A stretch of DNA of 34,611 bases from Bacteroidales bacterium (GCA_004557405.1 SFDZ01000018.1:1-34611), one strand, 5' to 3'; counted from the stretch's first letter, positions 7,162 to 16,270 are shown. The notes: generated from the letters alone by a model not told the origin. Translations and numbers: made by a program.

Positions 7162-7244
7162 GGGCAGTTTCCAGAGTGGCCAAATGGGGCTGACTGTAAC
7201 TCAGCTGTCTTTCGACTTCGGTGGTTCGAATCCATCACTGCCCA
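7162..7244 (+). tRNA. tRNA-Tyr (anticodon GUA)
   Basis: The acceptor arms GGGCAGT (7162-7168) and ACTGCCC (7237-7243) pair completely. The anticodon arm is GCTGA-CTGTAAC-TCAGC with anticodon GTA at 7196-7198. The T arm contains GGTTCGAATCC. A long variable arm makes it class II, as bacterial tRNA-Tyr is. The 3' CCA is not encoded. A short inverted repeat (AAGTCG/CGACTT at 7139-7144 and 7155-7160) lies just upstream. Confidence 0.95.
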
Positions 7245-7318
7245 CAAACCATGCGTTTTTTCGCGTGGTTTTATTGTTTTTTAACCTCATTCACACACAC
7301 AACATTATCCTTTTTTTG

Positions 7319-7326
7319 TACTTTTG
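7319..7326 (+). promoter_or_regulatory. Promoter (-7 element) of dsbD
   Basis: TACTTTTG matches the consensus and lies 20 nt before the ATG at 7347. No convincing -33 element is visible. Confidence 0.6.
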
Positions 7327-7346
7327 CAATCTAATTCATTTTGCTC

Positions 7347-9287
7347 ATGAGTAACAAAACACTTTTCGGCCTCATCGCCATGGTTTGCACCCTGACTGTG
7401 CAAGCCCAAATAGTTGACCCCGTACAATGGACATTCGGTGCAACATCAGCCGGCGACACCATCGACCTGCACTTCACCGCCGACATCTCCAACGGTTGGC
7501 ACCTCTACGGCACCACACTGCCCCACGGCGGTCCGCAGCCAACCACTTTTGAATTTACCACGCTCGAACACGCCGAACTTGTGGGTGCCATCGTTGCCGA
7601 ACGAGCACCTCACAGCCAATACGACGCCACATTCGACATGCCGCTCAACTGGTTCTCGGGCGCAATCACCTTTCATCAGAAAGCCGTGGTGCGCGCCGCC
7701 GACTACCGCATTGCCGGTCAAGTAACGTTCATGGCCTGCGACGACCGCACCTGCACGCCGCCCACCGAAGTTCCGTTCCAATTTGGGCAAACAGCAGCGC
7801 CGGCACTCATGCCTATGCCATTAGCGCCAGGGGCAACGGCGCCGGAAACCACGTCCGGGTTGTACACGCCCGTCGTCGATGAGTTGCGCGCCTTTGGCAG
7901 CGACACCACCACCGACACCGACGAATCGTTGTGGACAATCTTTTTGTTTGGCTTGGTTGGCGGGCTGTTAGCCTTGTTTACACCATGCGTGTGGCCTATC
8001 ATTCCGATGACAGTCAGTTTTTTCCTGAAACGCTCCGACAACAAACGTCAAGGTCGGCGCGATGCATTACTCTACGGCATTTCGATTATCCTCATCTATG
8101 TCGGGCTCGGCCTGCTGATAACGCTGATATTCGGTGCCAGCGCGCTCAATTCGCTCTCGACCAACGCCATATTCAACCTATTTCTGTTTGCACTGTTAGT
8201 GGTGTTTGCACTGTCGTTTTTCGGCATGTTCGAAATCACCCTGCCGGCGTCGTGGTCCACTCACCTCGATGCCAAAGCCACACGCACATCGGGCATTGTC
8301 AGCATTTTGCTGATGGCTTTCACGTTGGCTGTGGTTTCATTCTCGTGCACAGGCCCGATTATCGGCACCCTGTTGGTCGAAGTGTCCACCAAGAACTCGT
8401 TTTTGGCGCCCACCATCGGCATGTTCGGGTTTGCGTTGGCTTTGGCACTGCCGTTTAGCCTGTTTGCCATGTTTCCGTCGTGGCTCAAATCGATGCCGCG
8501 ATCGGGCGGCTGGCTCAACGCCGTCAAAGTGGTGCTCGGATTTTTGGAATTGGCACTATCGCTCAAATTTCTCTCTGTCGCCGATTTGGCCTACGGTTGG
8601 CATCTGCTCGACCGCGAAGTGTTCATCGTGCTGTGGATTGTGATTTTCGTCTTCTTGGGCTTATATCTGCTCGGCAAAATCACCCTGCCACACGACGATA
8701 AGTTGGAACGCGTATCCGTGCTGCGACTCGTGTTGGCGTTGGTGTCGTTTGCCTTTGCCATCTACATGATTCCGGGATTGTGGGGTGCGCCGCTCAAAGC
8801 CGTAAGTGCCTTTGCGCCACCACTTTCGACACAGGATTTCAACATCTATCAAAACCATGTCGAAGCCGATTTCGACGACTACGAAGCGGCTGTCAACTTT
8901 GCAAAGCGCCACAACAAACCGTTGGTTGTCGATTTTTCGGGCTATGGCTGCGTGAACTGCCGCAAAATGGAAGCGGCCGTGTGGACAGACGCCGGCGTGG
9001 CCGATTTGCTGCACAACGAATTTGTGTTGGTATCGCTCTATGTGGACGACAAAACGCCTCTGAATGAACCATTTACGGTAGAAGAAAACGGTACAACACG
9101 CCTCATCAAAACCATCGGCGACAAAAACAGTTACCTGCAACGCACGAAGTTTGGTGCCAATGCGCAACCATTCTATGTGGTACTCGCCCCCGACGGCAAA
9201 CCGTTGAACGGAGCATTCGCTTTCGACGAAAATCCGCAACACTTTGTTGATTTTCTGACAACGGCACTCAAAAACAATCGGCAATAA
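7347..9287 (+). CDS. dsbD: Thiol:disulfide interchange protein DsbD
   Basis: The 646-residue protein has the three-part DsbD plan. A signal peptide and periplasmic N-domain carry a cysteine pair (Cys131 and Cys136, CDDRTC). A multi-pass membrane domain carries the conserved cysteines in FTPCVWP (Cys214) and SFSCTGP (Cys334). A C-terminal thioredoxin-like domain has GYGCVNCRKME (Cys535 and Cys538). It moves electrons from cytoplasmic thioredoxin across the inner membrane to periplasmic partners. The open frame begins at a TTG at 7341, but the ATG at 7347 is preferred. It appears to be a single-gene unit. Confidence 0.93.
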   Translation: MSNKTLFGLIAMVCTLTVQAQIVDPVQWTFGATSAGDTIDLHFTADISNGWHLYGTTLPHGGPQPTTFEFTTLEHAELVGAIVAERAPHSQYDATFDMPLNWFSGAITFHQKAVVRAADYRIAGQVTFMACDDRTCTPPTEVPFQFGQTAAPALMPMPLAPGATAPETTSGLYTPVVDELRAFGSDTTTDTDESLWTIFLFGLVGGLLALFTPCVWPIIPMTVSFFLKRSDNKRQGRRDALLYGISIILIYVGLGLLITLIFGASALNSLSTNAIFNLFLFALLVVFALSFFGMFEITLPASWSTHLDAKATRTSGIVSILLMAFTLAVVSFSCTGPIIGTLLVEVSTKNSFLAPTIGMFGFALALALPFSLFAMFPSWLKSMPRSGGWLNAVKVVLGFLELALSLKFLSVADLAYGWHLLDREVFIVLWIVIFVFLGLYLLGKITLPHDDKLERVSVLRLVLALVSFAFAIYMIPGLWGAPLKAVSAFAPPLSTQDFNIYQNHVEADFDDYEAAVNFAKRHNKPLVVDFSGYGCVNCRKMEAAVWTDAGVADLLHNEFVLVSLYVDDKTPLNEPFTVEENGTTRLIKTIGDKNSYLQRTKFGANAQPFYVVLAPDGKPLNGAFAFDENPQHFVDFLTTALKNNRQ

Positions 9288-9289
9288 GT

Positions 9290-9320
9290 TTTGGTAATTT
9301 CGAGAAAAACGCTAATTTTG
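9290..9320 (+). promoter_or_regulatory. Promoter of the nuclease-nucleoside permease pair
   Basis: TTTG (9290-9293) and TAATTTTG (9313-9320) are separated by 19 nt. The ATG follows at 9341. Confidence 0.8.
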
Positions 9321-9340
9321 CACATTCAAATTACTGCAAC

Positions 9341-9883
9341 ATGGGCAAAGTGCAAGTACAAATTGTCGGATTAAGCGAGGTCAAGTCGTCCGACGACATC
9401 TATTGGCTGCTGTTCAAGGAAGTGAATGGCACCCGCCATGCGCCCATTTTGATAGGCAAAGCCGAAGCGCAAGCCATCACCGTCGGGTTGCGCCACATGC
9501 AGATTCCCGTCAAACTGACGCACCAACTATTTGCCGAAATTGCCCAAGAGTTCGACATCACACTCACCGAAGTGTTTATATGCGACGGCGACGACAAACC
9601 ATTCACCGCCCAACTGACGTGGCGCAACGAGGTGCGCTACTACACCACCGAAGCGCGCGCCTCGGACGGCGTGGCGTTGGCATTGTGTTACGGGCGTCCC
9701 ATCTACATGGACGACGCCATATTCGACAAATTGGAAGCATTCGTCGCCAACGGCGACACCGACGCAACGCCCACCGAACTGACCGACGATGAACTGCGCG
9801 ACCAACTGCAACAAGCCGTAGCCACCGAAAACTACGAACAAGCAGCCATCATACGCGACGAATTGAATAAACGCAACAAATAA
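9341..9883 (+). CDS. Bifunctional nuclease (BFN/DUF151) domain protein with UVR motif
   Basis: The 180-residue product has a BFN (DUF151) domain over roughly residues 1-135, with RHAPILIGKAEAQAI and LALCYGRPIYMDDAIF as recognisable blocks. A C-terminal UVR-like helix pair follows (DELRDQLQQAVATENYEQAA, then IIRDELN). The BFN domain is named from a plant protein reported to have RNase and DNase activity; its bacterial role is not settled. The UVR motif is a small protein-contact module known from UvrB, UvrC and Clp adaptors. The nucleoside permease gene starts 25 nt downstream, so the two are almost certainly cotranscribed. Confidence 0.85.
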   Translation: MGKVQVQIVGLSEVKSSDDIYWLLFKEVNGTRHAPILIGKAEAQAITVGLRHMQIPVKLTHQLFAEIAQEFDITLTEVFICDGDDKPFTAQLTWRNEVRYYTTEARASDGVALALCYGRPIYMDDAIFDKLEAFVANGDTDATPTELTDDELRDQLQQAVATENYEQAAIIRDELNKRNK

Positions 9884-9908
9884 ATTTTTCACCTAAAAAT
9901 CTAAAACT

Positions 9909-11264
9909 ATGAACATGAAATTTCGTTTAATCGTAATGAACTTCCTCGAATATGCCGTTTGGGGAGCGTACCTCACCTGCATGGGACGTTACTTGGCCGG
10001 ACACGGCATGGGTGGCAACATCGGCATATTCTACTCCATTCAAGGCATTGTCAGCCTGTTTATGCCCGCACTGATGGGCATCGTGGCCGACCGTTGGATT
10101 CCGGCACAAAAATGTTTGTCGCTCTGCCACGCTTTGGCCGGCGCATTCATGGTGGCAGCCGGCGCATACGGTCTGATGGCCGGCGCCAACGTGCAATTTG
10201 GTCTATTATTTACATTCTACACGTTGTCGGTGGCATTCTTCATGCCGACTATCGCGCTGAGCAACTCGGTGGCATTCAACGCCTTGGTCAAAGGCGGTCT
10301 CGACACCGTAAAAGATTTTCCGCCTATCCGCGTATTTGGCACCGTCGGTTTCATTGCCATGATGTGGTGCGTCGATTTGTGCGGGCTGCAAGCCACCGCT
10401 TGGCAATTTGTAGTGAGCGGCGGTCTGAGCATTCTGTTGGCACTCTATTCGCTCACCTTGCCCGCCTGCGACATCAAGAAGTCGGAAGGCAAAGTGTCGT
10501 TGGTCGATGCGCTTGGTCTGAAAGCCTTCGCGCTGTTCAAACAGAAAAAAATGGCCTTGTTCTTCGTATTCTCGATGTGCTTGGGCGTGTCGTTGCAAAT
10601 CACCAACGGTTTTGCCAATCCGTTCCTTGGCAGTTTCGAACATTTCAGGGATTGGGCTGATTCGTTTGGTGTGCAACACTCCAACATGCTCATCTCCATC
10701 TCGCAAATATGCGAAGCCTTGTGTATCCTGTTCATTCCTTTCTTCCTGAAAAAATTCGGTATCAAAAATGTGATGCTGATGGCCATGTTTGCATGGGTGC
10801 TGCGTTTCGGGCTGTTTGGCGCCGGCAATCCGGGCTCCGGCGTGTGGATGTTTGTACTCAGTTGCATCGTTTATGGTTTTGCATTCGACTTTTTCAACAT
10901 TTCGGGTGCGCTCTATGTTGACCAAGAAACCAGCCCCGAGATGCGTTCGAGCGCACAAGGTCTGTTTATGATGATGACCAACGGCGTAGGCGCCACCATC
11001 GGCACACTGTCGGCACAAGCCGTAGTCAACAAATGCGTTCCCACCATCGATTGGAGTCAATGGATAAGTGAGGAACTCAACACGTTGAAAGACAACGTTA
11101 TACAATGGGGTAACATGAGCGAAGCACAACTATCGGAAGTGGCCGCCAAAGCCAACGAAGTGTGGGGCGGTTGGCAAGAAGCGTGGTACATTTTCGCAGC
11201 ATACGCCCTTGTGGTTGCCATTTTGTTCTGGATATTCTTCCCGAAAACGCCTGTAAAAAAATAA
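9909..11264 (+). CDS. Nucleoside permease, NupG/XapB-type MFS transporter
   Basis: The 451-residue protein is an inner-membrane transporter of the nucleoside:H+ symporter branch of the major facilitator superfamily, with about twelve hydrophobic segments. Family features include the start KFRLIVMNFLEYAVWGAYL, MGIVADRWIPAQ and PPIRVFGTVGFIAMMW. It probably imports nucleosides with protons; the exact substrate is not readable. It follows a BFN/UVR gene by 25 nt and ends before a hairpin terminator at 11278-11311. Confidence 0.88.
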   Translation: MNMKFRLIVMNFLEYAVWGAYLTCMGRYLAGHGMGGNIGIFYSIQGIVSLFMPALMGIVADRWIPAQKCLSLCHALAGAFMVAAGAYGLMAGANVQFGLLFTFYTLSVAFFMPTIALSNSVAFNALVKGGLDTVKDFPPIRVFGTVGFIAMMWCVDLCGLQATAWQFVVSGGLSILLALYSLTLPACDIKKSEGKVSLVDALGLKAFALFKQKKMALFFVFSMCLGVSLQITNGFANPFLGSFEHFRDWADSFGVQHSNMLISISQICEALCILFIPFFLKKFGIKNVMLMAMFAWVLRFGLFGAGNPGSGVWMFVLSCIVYGFAFDFFNISGALYVDQETSPEMRSSAQGLFMMMTNGVGATIGTLSAQAVVNKCVPTIDWSQWISEELNTLKDNVIQWGNMSEAQLSEVAAKANEVWGGWQEAWYIFAAYALVVAILFWIFFPKTPVKK

Positions 11265-11277
11265 CAAGCCATACCGA

Positions 11278-11316
11278 GATAGGGGCGTACCGCATGCGCT
11301 ACGTCCCTATCTTGTT
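11278..11316 (+). terminator. Terminator after the nucleoside permease gene
   Basis: GATAGGGGCGTA (11278-11289) pairs with TACGTCCCTATC (11300-11311) in a 12-pair stem with one G-U. The loop contains the palindrome GCATGC. A short TTGTTT tract follows, so termination may be only partial before lptB, for which no separate promoter was seen. Confidence 0.7.
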
Positions 11317-11331
11317 TAGAAAATACGATTT

Positions 11332-12090
11332 ATGGAAAATCTTGGCATGGTGCTACGCACCGAACATTTGGTGAAAACCTACGGCAAACGCACAGTGGTG
11401 AACGACGTATCGATACACGTGAAACAGGGCGAAATAGTTGGTTTGCTCGGGCCTAACGGTGCCGGCAAAACCACCACATTCTACATGACCACCGGCTTGA
11501 CCACACCAAACCAAGGCAAAATTTTTCTGAACGACAAAGAGATAACCAACTACCCCGTGTACAAACGCGCACGCGCCGGTATCGGCTATTTGGCGCAAGA
11601 GGCGTCCGTATTCCGCAAAATGACAGTCGAAAACAACATCTTGTCGGTGCTCGAACTCACCGACAAAACACGCGATGAACAACGCGAAAAACTCGAGAGC
11701 CTCATCAAAGAATTTCGTCTCGAAAAAGTGCGCAAAAACATTGGCGACCGACTGTCGGGCGGCGAACGACGGCGCACCGAGATAGCACGCTGTTTGGCCA
11801 TCGAGCCAAGTTTCATCATGCTCGACGAACCATTTGCCGGCGTCGATCCCATAGCCGTGCAGGACATTCAGGACATTGTGTGGCATCTGAAAGACCGCAA
11901 CATCGGCATTCTGATAACCGACCACAATGTGGACGAGACGCTCTCCATCACCGACCGCGCCTACCTGCTGTTCGAAGGCACCATCTTGTTCCAGGGCACG
12001 CCCGAAGAACTTGCCGCCAACCCCATCGTGCGCGAAAAATACCTCGGGCGCGACTTCGAACTGAAAAAGAAAACACGAGCCGAAATCTGA
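11332..12090 (+). CDS. lptB: LPS export ABC transporter ATP-binding protein LptB
   Basis: This 252-residue ATPase drives LPS extraction from the inner membrane with LptFG. It shows Walker A GPNGAGKTT (Lys46), Q-loop GYLAQEASVFRKMTVENN, ABC signature LSGGERRR, Walker B FIMLDEPFAGVDP and the H-loop TDHNVDE. The GYLAQE and FAGVDP forms are characteristic of LptB rather than other ABC ATPases. An ATG at 11347 (MVLRTEHLV) is an alternative start; neither start has a clear ribosome site. Confidence 0.93.
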   Translation: MENLGMVLRTEHLVKTYGKRTVVNDVSIHVKQGEIVGLLGPNGAGKTTTFYMTTGLTTPNQGKIFLNDKEITNYPVYKRARAGIGYLAQEASVFRKMTVENNILSVLELTDKTRDEQREKLESLIKEFRLEKVRKNIGDRLSGGERRRTEIARCLAIEPSFIMLDEPFAGVDPIAVQDIQDIVWHLKDRNIGILITDHNVDETLSITDRAYLLFEGTILFQGTPEELAANPIVREKYLGRDFELKKKTRAEI

Positions 12091-12130
12091 CACATCGAAA
12101 AAAAAAAAATTACGCCTTTGACCTGAATAA

Positions 12131-12162
12131 ATTGGCTTTATCGAAAAAATATTGTATTTTTG
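12131..12162 (+). promoter_or_regulatory. Promoter of the PRiA4-like/miaA/LysE/nadE run
   Basis: ATTG (12131-12134) and TATTTTTG (12155-12162) are 20 nt apart, and the first gene begins at 12187. The four genes downstream are spaced by 9, 24 and 38 nt, so one transcript to the terminator at 16271 is likely. Confidence 0.75.
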
Positions 12163-12186
12163 TCCCACATTCAACAACAATAATTT

Positions 12187-12732
12187 ATGGTTTATAGATT
12201 TTTACTTTTGTCCGACGAAGTCGATAACTTCAGTCGCGAAATTGAGATTGCACCCGATGCCACCTTTTTGCAGTTCCACGATGCCATTTTGGACGCCGTC
12301 GGTTACGACAAAAATCAGATAACATCGTTCTTTATCTGCAGCGACAACTGGGAGAAACAACAAGAAATAACGCTGATAGACATGGGCGCCGACTCGGCCA
12401 CCGACACCTATTTGATGGAAGAAACACCGCTCGACGAATTTATTGAGGACGTAGGACAACGCCTGCTGTATGTGTACGACAACATGACGGAACGCGCCTT
12501 TTTCATCGAACTGAAAGCCATCGTGCCGAACCGCACATCGGACAAGCCCGTGTGCGTGTCGAGCAAAGGCAAAGCCCCCGTGCAGTTGGTTGACATCGAC
12601 AAATATATCGAAAAACAGCGCACCGATTTCGATGCTGACTTCTACGGATCCGACGAATTCGACCCCGACGAGTTGGACGACGAAAGTTTTGGCAATATGT
12701 CGTTCGACGAGAACGGAAACGAGTTGTACTAA
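12187..12732 (+). CDS. PRiA4 ORF3-like domain protein
   Basis: The 181-residue protein resembles the plasmid pRiA4b ORF-3-like family (also labelled IS1096 passenger TnpR-like). This rests on the N-terminal YRFLLLSDEVDNFSREIEI, the segment FLQFHDAILDAVGYD and the downstream LLYVYD. Its C-terminus is strongly acidic (DEFDPDELDDE). The function of the family is unknown, and despite its database names there is no transposon here. The miaA start is 9 nt beyond its stop codon, indicating translational coupling. Confidence 0.75.
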   Translation: MVYRFLLLSDEVDNFSREIEIAPDATFLQFHDAILDAVGYDKNQITSFFICSDNWEKQQEITLIDMGADSATDTYLMEETPLDEFIEDVGQRLLYVYDNMTERAFFIELKAIVPNRTSDKPVCVSSKGKAPVQLVDIDKYIEKQRTDFDADFYGSDEFDPDELDDESFGNMSFDENGNELY

Positions 12733-12741
12733 ACATAACGC

Positions 12742-13656
12742 GTGGCGAACGAACGCGGAACATTGTTTGTCGTAGTCGGGCCAACAGGCGTCGGCAAAAC
12801 GGACATCAGCCTGAAAATGGCACAATTTTTGGGCTGCAGCATCGTGTCGTGCGATTCGCGCCAAATGTTTCGCGAGTTGCCCATCGGCACAGCCGCCCCG
12901 ACCGCCACACAGTTGGCTGCCGTAAAACACCATTTTGTAGGCAACAGGTCGATTTTCGAGCCGTACAGCGCCGGACAGTTTGAGTTGGACGCCATACCAA
13001 TCATCGAAGCCGAGATAGCGCAACACGGCAATGCGCTGATGGTCGGCGGTTCGATGCTCTACGCCGACGCAGTGTGCCGCGGCATCGACGATTTGCCCAC
13101 CATCGACGACGAAACACGCCGCAGCGTGATGGATTTTTACGCCCAAAACGGCATCGATGGCGTGCGGCGCAAGTTGAAACTGCTCGATCCGCAGCATTAC
13201 GCCGAAGTCGATTTGCGCAACGTGAAACGCATGTTGCACGCATTGGAAGTGATAGAAATAACAGGCCGCCCGTTTTCGGAGCAACGCACGCACCAAGTCA
13301 AACAGCGCACGTTCGACATTGTCAAGATTGGGCTCACGCGTCCACGTCCCGAGTTGTACGAGCGCATCAACAGACGTGTGTGGCACATGTTGGACGATGG
13401 TTTGGAAAACGAGGCACGCCACCTGTATCCGCACCGACAACTGAATGCGCTGAACACGGTCGGCTACAAAGAGTTGTTCAACTACTTCGATGGCACGTGG
13501 ACACGCGACCACGCCATCGAGATGATACAGCAAAACACGCGGCGTTACGCCAAAAAACAGCAATCGTGGTTCAACCGCGACAGCGCCATTCGGTGGTTCT
13601 GTCCCGACGAAGCAAGTCGGATAACGGACTACATGGCGCAACACAAACAAGCGTAA
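12742..13656 (+). CDS. miaA: tRNA dimethylallyltransferase MiaA
   Basis: The 304-residue enzyme adds a dimethylallyl group to A37 of tRNAs that read UNN codons. It shows the P-loop GPTGVGKT (about 13-20), the SCDSRQMFRELPIGTA block, a central GGSMLYADAVCRGIDDLP and the C-terminal VGYKELFNYF followed by TRRYAKKQQSWFNRD. The only start that fits the conserved N-terminus is a GTG at 12742, 9 nt after the preceding stop codon. Its place upstream of a LysE-type exporter and nadE looks like a housekeeping operon. Confidence 0.95.
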   Translation: MANERGTLFVVVGPTGVGKTDISLKMAQFLGCSIVSCDSRQMFRELPIGTAAPTATQLAAVKHHFVGNRSIFEPYSAGQFELDAIPIIEAEIAQHGNALMVGGSMLYADAVCRGIDDLPTIDDETRRSVMDFYAQNGIDGVRRKLKLLDPQHYAEVDLRNVKRMLHALEVIEITGRPFSEQRTHQVKQRTFDIVKIGLTRPRPELYERINRRVWHMLDDGLENEARHLYPHRQLNALNTVGYKELFNYFDGTWTRDHAIEMIQQNTRRYAKKQQSWFNRDSAIRWFCPDEASRITDYMAQHKQA

Positions 13657-13680
13657 AAAAACAAAAAACATGACATTGTT

Positions 13681-14313
13681 TTGAACGATTTAATCTACAT
13701 AGTCATTAGCGGATTCATCATCGGGCTGTTCACCTCGGTGCCCGTCGGGCCGTTGGGCATACTCACCATTCAGCGTACACTCAACCGTGGGCGTTGGCAT
13801 GGGCTGATAACCGGTTTGGGCGCATCGACTTCCGATTTGCTATACGCCGCGATAGTCGGATTCAGCATGAGTTTTGTTACCGATTTCATCAATGCGCATC
13901 AATTTTGGATACAGGTCATAGGCAGTGCCATCATCATTTTGTTTGGCGTACATGTGTTTCGCAGCAATCCTGTCGATCGGTTGTCGTCGGTGAAAAAAGC
14001 CACCAAAAGCGACTATTTCAGCGACTACATTTCGGCGTTCGGGCTCTGTTTGAGCAATCCGCTGATTATCTTCATATTCATCGGTCTGTTTGCGCAATTC
14101 AACTTTTTCACGCCCGAGCAAACGTGGTACGAAAACATCGTCGGGTTGTGCTCCATCTTGTTGGGCGCGTTCAGTTGGTGGCTGACACTGACTTTGTTGG
14201 TGAGCAAATTGCGCAATCGTTTCAACATCCGTGGTTTATGGATTTTGAATCGCATAACAGGTTTGCTGTTGGTCATTCTCGGCTTGGTGGTGTGCATCAA
14301 AGCGTTGCTGTAA
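13681..14313 (+). CDS. LysE family transporter
   Basis: The 210-residue membrane protein has about six hydrophobic segments and the LysE/RhtB-type N-terminal motif SVPVGPLGILTIQRTLNRG, followed by GLGASTSDLLYA. Members export amino acids or related small molecules; its substrate is unknown. The best start is a TTG at 13681, because the nearby ATG at 13670 is out of frame and soon stops. It lies between miaA (24 nt) and nadE (38 nt). Confidence 0.8.
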   Translation: MNDLIYIVISGFIIGLFTSVPVGPLGILTIQRTLNRGRWHGLITGLGASTSDLLYAAIVGFSMSFVTDFINAHQFWIQVIGSAIIILFGVHVFRSNPVDRLSSVKKATKSDYFSDYISAFGLCLSNPLIIFIFIGLFAQFNFFTPEQTWYENIVGLCSILLGAFSWWLTLTLLVSKLRNRFNIRGLWILNRITGLLLVILGLVVCIKALL

Positions 14314-14351
14314 AATAAATCAATGGTCAAAGAAAACGTCTTGTTTGCAAT

Positions 14352-16265
14352 ATGGAAAATTTCGGATTCATCAAAGTAGCAGCTGCCGTTCCGTCGGTGC
14401 GTGTGGCCGATTGTCGGCACAATGCCGATTGCATCGCCGAGTTGCTGCGCGAAGCGTGCGCCGGCGGTGTGCAAATAGCAGTATTCCCCGAATTGAGTCT
14501 GACAGCCTATTCGTGTGGCGACTTGTTTCAAAACGCCCTCTTGCTCGACGAGGCCGAACGCGCCCTGCAACATCTGCTCGATGCCGGTCAACAACTCGAC
14601 ATTGTAGGCATAGTGGGCATGCCGGTACGTTTGCACAATCAGTTGTTCAATTGCGCCGTTGTGTTCAGTCGCGGACGCATATTGGGCGTGGTGCCAAAAA
14701 CTTTTTTGCCCAACTATAACGAATTTTACGAAAAACGTTGGTTTGCATCGGCCGCCGACGCCACAGCCACCGAAATGGTATTGTGTGGTCAAACGGTGCC
14801 ATTTGGTGCACAGTTGCTGTTCGAAAGTGCCAACGTAACCTTTGCCATCGAGTTGTGCGAAGACCTATGGACACCCATTCCGCCAAGCAGCCATCACGCT
14901 TTGGCCGGAGCGCAAGTCATCTTCAACTTGTCGGCTTCGGACGAAGTCATCGGCAAACACGCCTATCTGCGCAACCTCGTCATGCAACAATCGGCACGTT
15001 GCATAGCCGGCTATGTGTATGCGTCGGCCGGATTTGGCGAATCGAGCACCGACTTGGTGTTTGCCGGCAACGCTTTTGTGGCCGAAAACGGGTCAATGTT
15101 GACCGAAAGCACACGTTTCAGTCGGCAACCGCAGTTAGCCATCAGCGACATCGACATCGAATATCTGCAACACGAGCGCCGCAAGAACAGCACCTTTATG
15201 CTGGGTGCCACGCGCGGCTACACACGCGTGCCATGTGCATTGCCGGCAGCACGCACGCCGCTGAGTCGTTCGTTCGACCCGTGGCCATTCGTTCCGCCGC
15301 GCCACAACATGGCAGCCACCTGCGAAGAAATTTTCGAGATGCAAGCCACTGCTTTGGCAACCCGTCTGCAAGCCACCGGCATCAAATCGTTGGTATTGGG
15401 CATCTCAGGCGGATTGGATTCCACGTTAGCCTTGTTGGTTTGTGCGCGCACCTGCGACAAATTGGGGCTGTCGCGGCAACAGATCATAGGCGTTACCATG
15501 CCGGGATTCGGCACCACCGACCGCACCTACCACAACGCCACCGAATTGGTGGAACATATTGGCGCCACGCTGCGCGAGATAAGCATCAAAGCGGCTTGTA
15601 CACAACACTTTGCCGACATCGGGCACGACAGCAACATACACGACGCCACCTACGAAAACACGCAAGCGCGCGAACGCACTCAAATACTGATGGACATAGC
15701 CAACCAATGCGGCGGCTTGGTTGTCGGCACAGGCGACCTGTCGGAACTTGCGCTCGGCTGGGCAACCTACAACGGCGACCACATGAGCATGTATGCCGTC
15801 AATGCCAGCATCCCAAAAACATTGGTACGCCACTTGGTGCAATATGCAGCCGAATGCGATTTTGCAAGCACCGCCGCCCACAATCTGCGCGACATTGTCG
15901 ATACGCCGGTCAGCCCCGAACTGCTGCCGGCCGATGACAAAGGTTGCATTGCACAAAAAACCGAAGATTTGGTGGGCCCTTACGAGTTGCACGACTTTTT
16001 CATCTACCACATGCTGCGGCACGGTTTTGCGCCCGACAAACTATTCATGTTGGCACAGCGCGCCTTTGCCGACCGCTACGAACCGGCGATCATCAAACAT
16101 TGGCTCAAGACGTTTGTACGCCGTTTTTTCAGTCAGCAATTCAAACGTTCGTGCATGCCCGACGGACCGAAAATAGGCAGCGTCAACCTGTCGCCGCGCG
16201 GCGATTGGCGCATGCCGAGCGATGTCTCGGCGGCGATATGGCTGGCACAAGTCGAAACCTTATAA
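14352..16265 (+). CDS. nadE: Glutamine-dependent NAD+ synthetase
   Basis: The 637-residue enzyme makes NAD+ from deamido-NAD+, ATP and glutamine. The N-terminal nitrilase-type amidase domain has its catalytic triad visible as Glu47 (FPELS), a Lys in VPKTFLPNY (about 115) and Cys169 (ELCEDLW). The C-terminal synthetase domain has the pyrophosphatase loop SGGLDST starting at Ser352 and GTGDLSELALGW. The length matches the long, two-domain form, so no separate glutaminase is needed. It closes the run that begins at 12187 and ends at a strong terminator. Confidence 0.95.
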   Translation: MENFGFIKVAAAVPSVRVADCRHNADCIAELLREACAGGVQIAVFPELSLTAYSCGDLFQNALLLDEAERALQHLLDAGQQLDIVGIVGMPVRLHNQLFNCAVVFSRGRILGVVPKTFLPNYNEFYEKRWFASAADATATEMVLCGQTVPFGAQLLFESANVTFAIELCEDLWTPIPPSSHHALAGAQVIFNLSASDEVIGKHAYLRNLVMQQSARCIAGYVYASAGFGESSTDLVFAGNAFVAENGSMLTESTRFSRQPQLAISDIDIEYLQHERRKNSTFMLGATRGYTRVPCALPAARTPLSRSFDPWPFVPPRHNMAATCEEIFEMQATALATRLQATGIKSLVLGISGGLDSTLALLVCARTCDKLGLSRQQIIGVTMPGFGTTDRTYHNATELVEHIGATLREISIKAACTQHFADIGHDSNIHDATYENTQARERTQILMDIANQCGGLVVGTGDLSELALGWATYNGDHMSMYAVNASIPKTLVRHLVQYAAECDFASTAAHNLRDIVDTPVSPELLPADDKGCIAQKTEDLVGPYELHDFFIYHMLRHGFAPDKLFMLAQRAFADRYEPAIIKHWLKTFVRRFFSQQFKRSCMPDGPKIGSVNLSPRGDWRMPSDVSAAIWLAQVETL

Positions 16266-16270
16266 AAAAC

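Noticed and set aside
12187..12732. Mobile element suggested by the IS1096/pRiA4 family name
   Set aside because: No transposase, terminal inverted repeats or target duplication are visible, and the gene sits in a conserved-looking operon.
12202..13671. A 489-codon open frame on the minus strand across the PRiA4-like gene and miaA
   Set aside because: It is antisense to miaA, whose motifs are unmistakable. Its translation is rich in His, Val, Cys and Ala with no domain, as expected from the complement of GC-rich codons.
14738..15937. A 399-codon plus-strand frame within nadE
   Set aside because: It is an Arg- and His-rich shadow of nadE in another frame.
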